64,000 nucleotides of DNA from Hysterangium stoloniferum (taxonomy: Eukaryota > Basidiomycota > Agaricomycetes > Hysterangiales > Hysterangiaceae): NCBI GenBank assembly GCA_015178975.1, contig WHVD01000049.1, positions 496,001 through 560,000 of the forward strand, in the 5' to 3' direction. The position numbers were made by a program, and so were the translations under genes. Below, in pieces: positions 60,222 through 64,000 of this stretch (position 1 is its first letter; each line of letters starts with the position of its first letter). The notes under the pieces were generated by a model, which was not told the origin of the DNA, did no database searches, and saw only the letters and a list, made by a program, of their open reading frames with translations.

Positions 60222-60692
60222 TGTCACGAATGTACAAACTCAAATTTCGATAATATTCAATTTAATATTTCTTCGACATTTCTTCGACATTCCTTCGACT
60301 TTCTGACTCGATTTTCGACTCGACTTCTGATTCGACTATTCTTCGACAATATCTTCGACTTGTCTCAGGTTGATGTCATTGATGATTTCATTTTGATATC
60401 ATATTATCATCATAGGTAAATGATATATAGTATATAAGGGCAATGATAGGAATGAAGGAAGTCAGTCAGAAAACCTGTATTATATTGTATTATTACTGTA
60501 TTACATAATCGTCGAACTTGTCCGAATCCTTCTTTGACTTATTTATTCGTGAGCCTCTGTGTCCTATCTTTGCCTCGTGCTTTATCAACAGGACGAATTA
60601 ATACTTCATCGAATGAGGCATCTTTATTCAATATTGTTGAATATTCTTCAATTGTTTATTCAACTTTATTGAGTAAAATTTGATTCATGACA
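60222..60692. mobile_element. Solo LTR, 471 bases, with target duplication AGTGT
   Basis: TGTCACGAATG to TGATTCATGACA, with TGTCA/TGACA inverted ends, and AGTGT on both sides (60217-60221 and 60693-60697). A third LTR family. It contains a striking run of TTCGAC words in its first third and lacks the shared module found in the other families. Confidence 0.9.
60239..60362 (+). repeat. TTCGAC-rich run inside the solo LTR
   Basis: About nine TTCGAC or TCGACTTC words in 120 bases, unevenly spaced (CTTCGACATTTCTTCGACAT, TTTTCGACTCGACTTC, ATTCTTCGACAATATCTTCG). It is not a strict tandem repeat, so clustered protein-binding sites or slippage-grown sequence are both possible. Confidence 0.7.
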
Positions 60693-60745
60693 AGTGTCCT
60701 ATACCAAAGAGATGGGAAGTCTGCAACTTCAACCTCCCTCTTTCA

Positions 60746-61070
60746 TGTTAAAATAATCTGCTAGCCTGGTGATCACAGTATGAGGACTCTCTACTGTTGG
60801 AGTGTAGCCACTAAGAGTAGAGCAGGTAGATGCTAAACTGGTGATATAACTAGGCTTTCAGATGAGGGATCTACTCCTCATCTGAACTAACTACATATAT
60901 ACTAGAATACAGTACATGGTCTGTGCACTGGTCTGTGCACGAATGTGCTACGGATCTAGTGAACACTAAACTAAATATAACAATCACATGTGTGAACTGG
61001 TTGGAACCTATACAGTCACAAGATGAGATATGAGATTACGATTAATCATGTTATTTATCATATTCTAACA
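60746..61070. mobile_element. Small solo LTR, 325 bases, with target duplication TTTCA
   Basis: TGTTAAAATAATCTGC to CATATTCTAACA, flanked by TTTCA at 60741-60745 and 61071-61075. Its twin follows at 61077. Contains GGTCTGTGCACTGGTCTGTG, a short internal duplication. Confidence 0.85.
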
Positions 61071-61076
61071 TTTCAG

Positions 61077-61393
61077 TGTTCAAGGTAATCTACAAGCCTG
61101 GAGATCACAGTGCAAGGACTCTCTACACTGGGGAGTGTAGCCACTAAAAGTAGAGTGGTGTAGGTATTAAACCGGTGATATTGCTAGGCTTCTAAATGAG
61201 GATCCTACTCCTCAGCTAGACTAACTATATACTACGTATATGGTCTGTGCACTGGTCTGTGCATGATGGCGTGCTATGGATCTAGTGAACACTAAACTAA
61301 ATATACAGAATCACATGATATGAACCAGTCGGATCTATACAGTCACAAGATGAGATATGAGATTAGACTAAGCGTGTATCCCATATTCTAACA
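61077..61393. mobile_element. Small solo LTR, 317 bases, adjacent twin
   Basis: TGTTCAAGGTAATCTAC to CATATTCTAACA, clearly the same family as 60746-61070, in the same orientation and only six bases away. Flanks TTCAG and TTCGA are an imperfect duplication, so this is the older insertion and the first copy landed beside it. Confidence 0.75.
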
Positions 61394-62656
61394 TTCGAAG
61401 GCTCATCACAGTCCATATGTAGTTTTTTTCGAGTCTGATAACATTTCATACAGAATAATTTAGGATTTATGTGTCTGTCTACGTTCAGTCTAAGTTGTGT
61501 TTACTCTATGGTGAGAAATTTTTATTCCCATCATTATGAACCGAGATGATGGCGCAGACAGATGGAATTCTGGTAGCGTCGCTTATTTACCGGATTCTAT
61601 AAGTTTCCCAGAAATCTCTCACTGTGAACCGGCCTCTCTACGCATGTTCCACAAGAACTGCCGTTTTGGGGAGCAGTTACAAATTTGAACATGCGAATGT
61701 GGGGGTCGACGTATAATTAGTGCCGTGAACCCTGGACGATGTAAGCCTCTTAATTCTTGTAGATGAAATTCATTGATCTCAAATAAGACGAGACATCGTT
61801 ACTTCGGATGTGTACGCCATTATCGAAAGCCTCTGTTCTAAAGTAAACTATAACAGAATTAATTTGTACACAATGCAAACTAGGCAAAACTAAACAGTAG
61901 TGATGGGATAACTGAAGCTCACCAAACACCGAGGGAAGAATAATAGAGAGATATTTGCTCATAGATATAACAAAAATAGCTGTAGGAATATTTCCAAATG
62001 ATTCACATTGTGACTGCCTGCAATTGGAACAAGCTCGGCGCCTTAGGGAATACCAGAGGACTCTTAATTAGTTATGTAATCATCCTGTTCTTCCTCAGTT
62101 CCTGTGGTATTTCCACGAGAAATACACCGTGTTTATCAATTATATGATCCGGATGCAGTAAGCGTTATTGGTAATAGGCTTTCAGAGCACCTCCAACAGC
62201 GCATCTCACAGGAAGTCGGGGGCGTTCATCGGAACACAATGATTTTTCTTTGGCAGTAGCACCTTCGTTAATAGTCCGAAGGCGAATGGGGCAATTAAGT
62301 CGTACCGCCGGTGGTAGTTGGAAGCATTTACTTGCATTCAGCGTGTATTAACTTTCCCCCAGAATAACCTATTGGGAGAGTACTATGGCAATGAAAAGGT
62401 AATAAATTAGTGCAGTTTCTTAATAGGTAAAAGAGATGGACAATGTTTGAAACATTCATGTCGGAAAACTCTGAGTTCCGAGACTAGTATGTATGTATAT
62501 CTTGTATGCAGCCGCCAAGTCGTACCATATCAGAATTCGCTGGGCATCGGCTTGGATGATTTATGTTCAAAAGTCTCGTAAAATTACAAGTTTATGGTAT
62601 GGTCTTCAGGGGACGACTTTCCAATCCCTCAACATCCTTGTCTCACCTAACGTTAC
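61394..62656. other. Intergenic, no gene recognised
   Basis: About 1.26 kb with short frames only. Composition returns to host-like. It includes the 3' flank of the minus-strand peptidase gene. Confidence 0.5.
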
Positions 62657-64000
62657 CTACATTCCCACGCTTTTCTTTCGGTTCTCAAACGCACTTTTGA
62701 CCTGTAGAACCCATAAGAACCCATCAATACACAAATTATGAGCATTACCTTCTGATAGAACTCATCATCGTGAATGACCCTGAACCCCACATGCGCTAAA
62801 ACTTTAGTAATGACGAGTGTTGCCTGGTGAGCTTCCTCTGTACGTGCCGCTGCAGTGAATAATGTGGTATGATTCCCTCCATTGGGCTGAGTTGGAATCG
62901 CTGAGCATATGACGATATATCAATGAAAGTTGCGGAAAAATTGTCATAACCCTACCGTATGATGGATGGATTGCGGGGACCGCTGCACATGAGACTAAAT
63001 TATCTACGACGCATCATGGACACGCTGTTTCTTACTGTATGTTACGTTTCCCTGATGGAAGGTGTATCACAATCAGGAAATAGTGCAAATATTCACTCAC
63101 AAAGTCTGTGCTCCCGCCAATGGCACCTTCAACTTTCGGGTCGGTTTTGACACCATACTTCTTGTCCCCGAGGTCCGAGAACTCCCTGGCTAAGCGAGAC
63201 ACTAAGTTAAAAAGGTAAAAAAAAACGTTGGATATACCCAGAATCTCATTTTGAGCGATGTCGTAATGCAACCTGCCCAGGGTCAAAGTCATTTTGGTGT
63301 CCGTCGCAAGTGCCGCAGCTCTGATTTTTTACACTTAGCCGCCAAGGATGTCATAAAATGAAGAATAACGACTGAACTGCAAACATTTCAAGACTCTTTC
63401 TCTAAGTACTTCCGTCTCTTTGAAAGTAGGTGCTCGAATCATCCATCTCATTTTTGCATAATCAGGAATGACTACGCAGGGCATAATGAGACTAGGCAAA
63501 CGACCATGAGATCAGTACCCACTGTTCGGTGCCCAATCTCGGCCCTCAACGATGCCATGGACGCGATGTGTAGGTTGGATCTGTTGGCGTAGAACAGATA
63601 CGCTTGAGTATGCCAGGAATGCGGCATCCAATGCGTTCTGCGCTTCCCAAGGCGCAGCGGAAGCGTGTGCTCTAGGATGCATTTTAGACAAATGCATTAA
63701 TGATTGAATGATTCACGTACGTGTGTCCGTTGTATTCGACAGTTATAGGCTGGACCGCTTTACTTGGCCCTGACCCTGCAGTGTTGGCACCTCCAGGGCC
63801 AGGATGGGCCCTACAAAGGTGGTCAAGAGAATTTCTAAAGTGTTTAAAAATGTTTGTACATGAGACAAGCATCCATTCCTTCATAACCACCTCGCTCTAT
63901 TAGGATGAGCTTGCCCCCACCCCCTTCTTCAGCTAAGCACAAATTCGTTGAGATGGATGTTTTTAATCATGCAGGGCGTGTCTGAGACTAACCCGGTGTC
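62657..64000 (-). CDS. M20-family peptidase (PM20D2-like), 5' end outside window
   Basis: Zinc-dependent amidohydrolase/dipeptidase of the M20 family, closest in memory to PM20D2 (Xaa-Arg dipeptidase) and related fungal proteins. Read from the right edge with GT-AG introns: a partial exon ending ACACCGG at 63993; [17 protein letters not shown] with the catalytic/zinc glutamate pair; [26 protein letters not shown] then [19 protein letters not shown], the dimerisation-domain start; [12 protein letters not shown] then [63 protein letters not shown]; and the last exon [13 protein letters not shown] with the stop at 62657-62659. All junctions keep frame by my reading, so the gene looks functional. 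The first zinc ligands lie beyond the window. Probably cytosolic; the substrate is unproven. Confidence 0.88.

Overview
The window reads as a chromosome segment of a basidiomycete fungus, most likely an agaricomycete. The host genes are broken by many 50-70 base GT-AG introns. One of them is a complete DNA polymerase epsilon catalytic subunit gene. The mobile DNA is dominated by LTR retroelements (copia gag, chromodomain gypsy) of kinds common in mushroom-forming fungi.

Layout. 0-6 kb: a SAM-dependent methyltransferase gene (5175-5990) and, upstream, a truncated second copy of its promoter and 5' end (4-820); a gag-only copia element and a decayed host-like gene lie between them. 6.5-11.1 kb: a young non-autonomous LTR element with apparently identical 337-base LTRs and a perfect 5-base target duplication, filled with tandem repeats instead of gag-pol. 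11.5-13.0 kb: first Old Yellow Enzyme (OYE) gene, minus strand. 15-20.5 kb: solo LTRs and LTR debris. 22.6-24.1 kb: second OYE gene (third paralog by divergence), minus strand. 27.1-34.4 kb: POL2, minus strand. 35.95-37.5 kb: another OYE gene, plus strand. 38-56.2 kb: a nest of gypsy elements and solo LTRs, with a long chromovirus (44.9-54.8 kb) that carries three extra reading frames after integrase. 56.2-60.1 kb: a spliced gene of unknown function, pieces of a fungal DDE-type transposon gene and two fold-back CACTA-like MITEs. 60.2-61.4 kb: three small solo LTRs. 62.7-64.0 kb: an M20-family peptidase gene that runs off the right edge.

The point of most biological interest is the three OYE-family genes. 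By my reading all three are open after splicing. Two have eight exons of identical lengths (52/142/116/50/78/91/312/290). The third keeps most of these lengths but has lost one intron and gained another that isolates a 10-base micro-exon. Their active sites differ: the flavin-enzyme substrate motif His-Gly-Ala-Asn is kept in one, is Gln-Gly-Gly-Gly in the second and Gln-Ala-Gly-Asn in the third, while the Gly-Arg that normally grips the FMN phosphate is kept only in the third. This looks like a small family diverging in chemistry within about 26 kb, with a methyltransferase nearby; a joint pathway is inference only.

The second pattern is a roughly 30-base module (core ATAAGCTGAAGCCAAGTCC) found at eleven places, in both orientations, inside LTRs of several otherwise different families. 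All exon structures are read by eye from splice signals and family alignment from memory; no search or RNA data was available.
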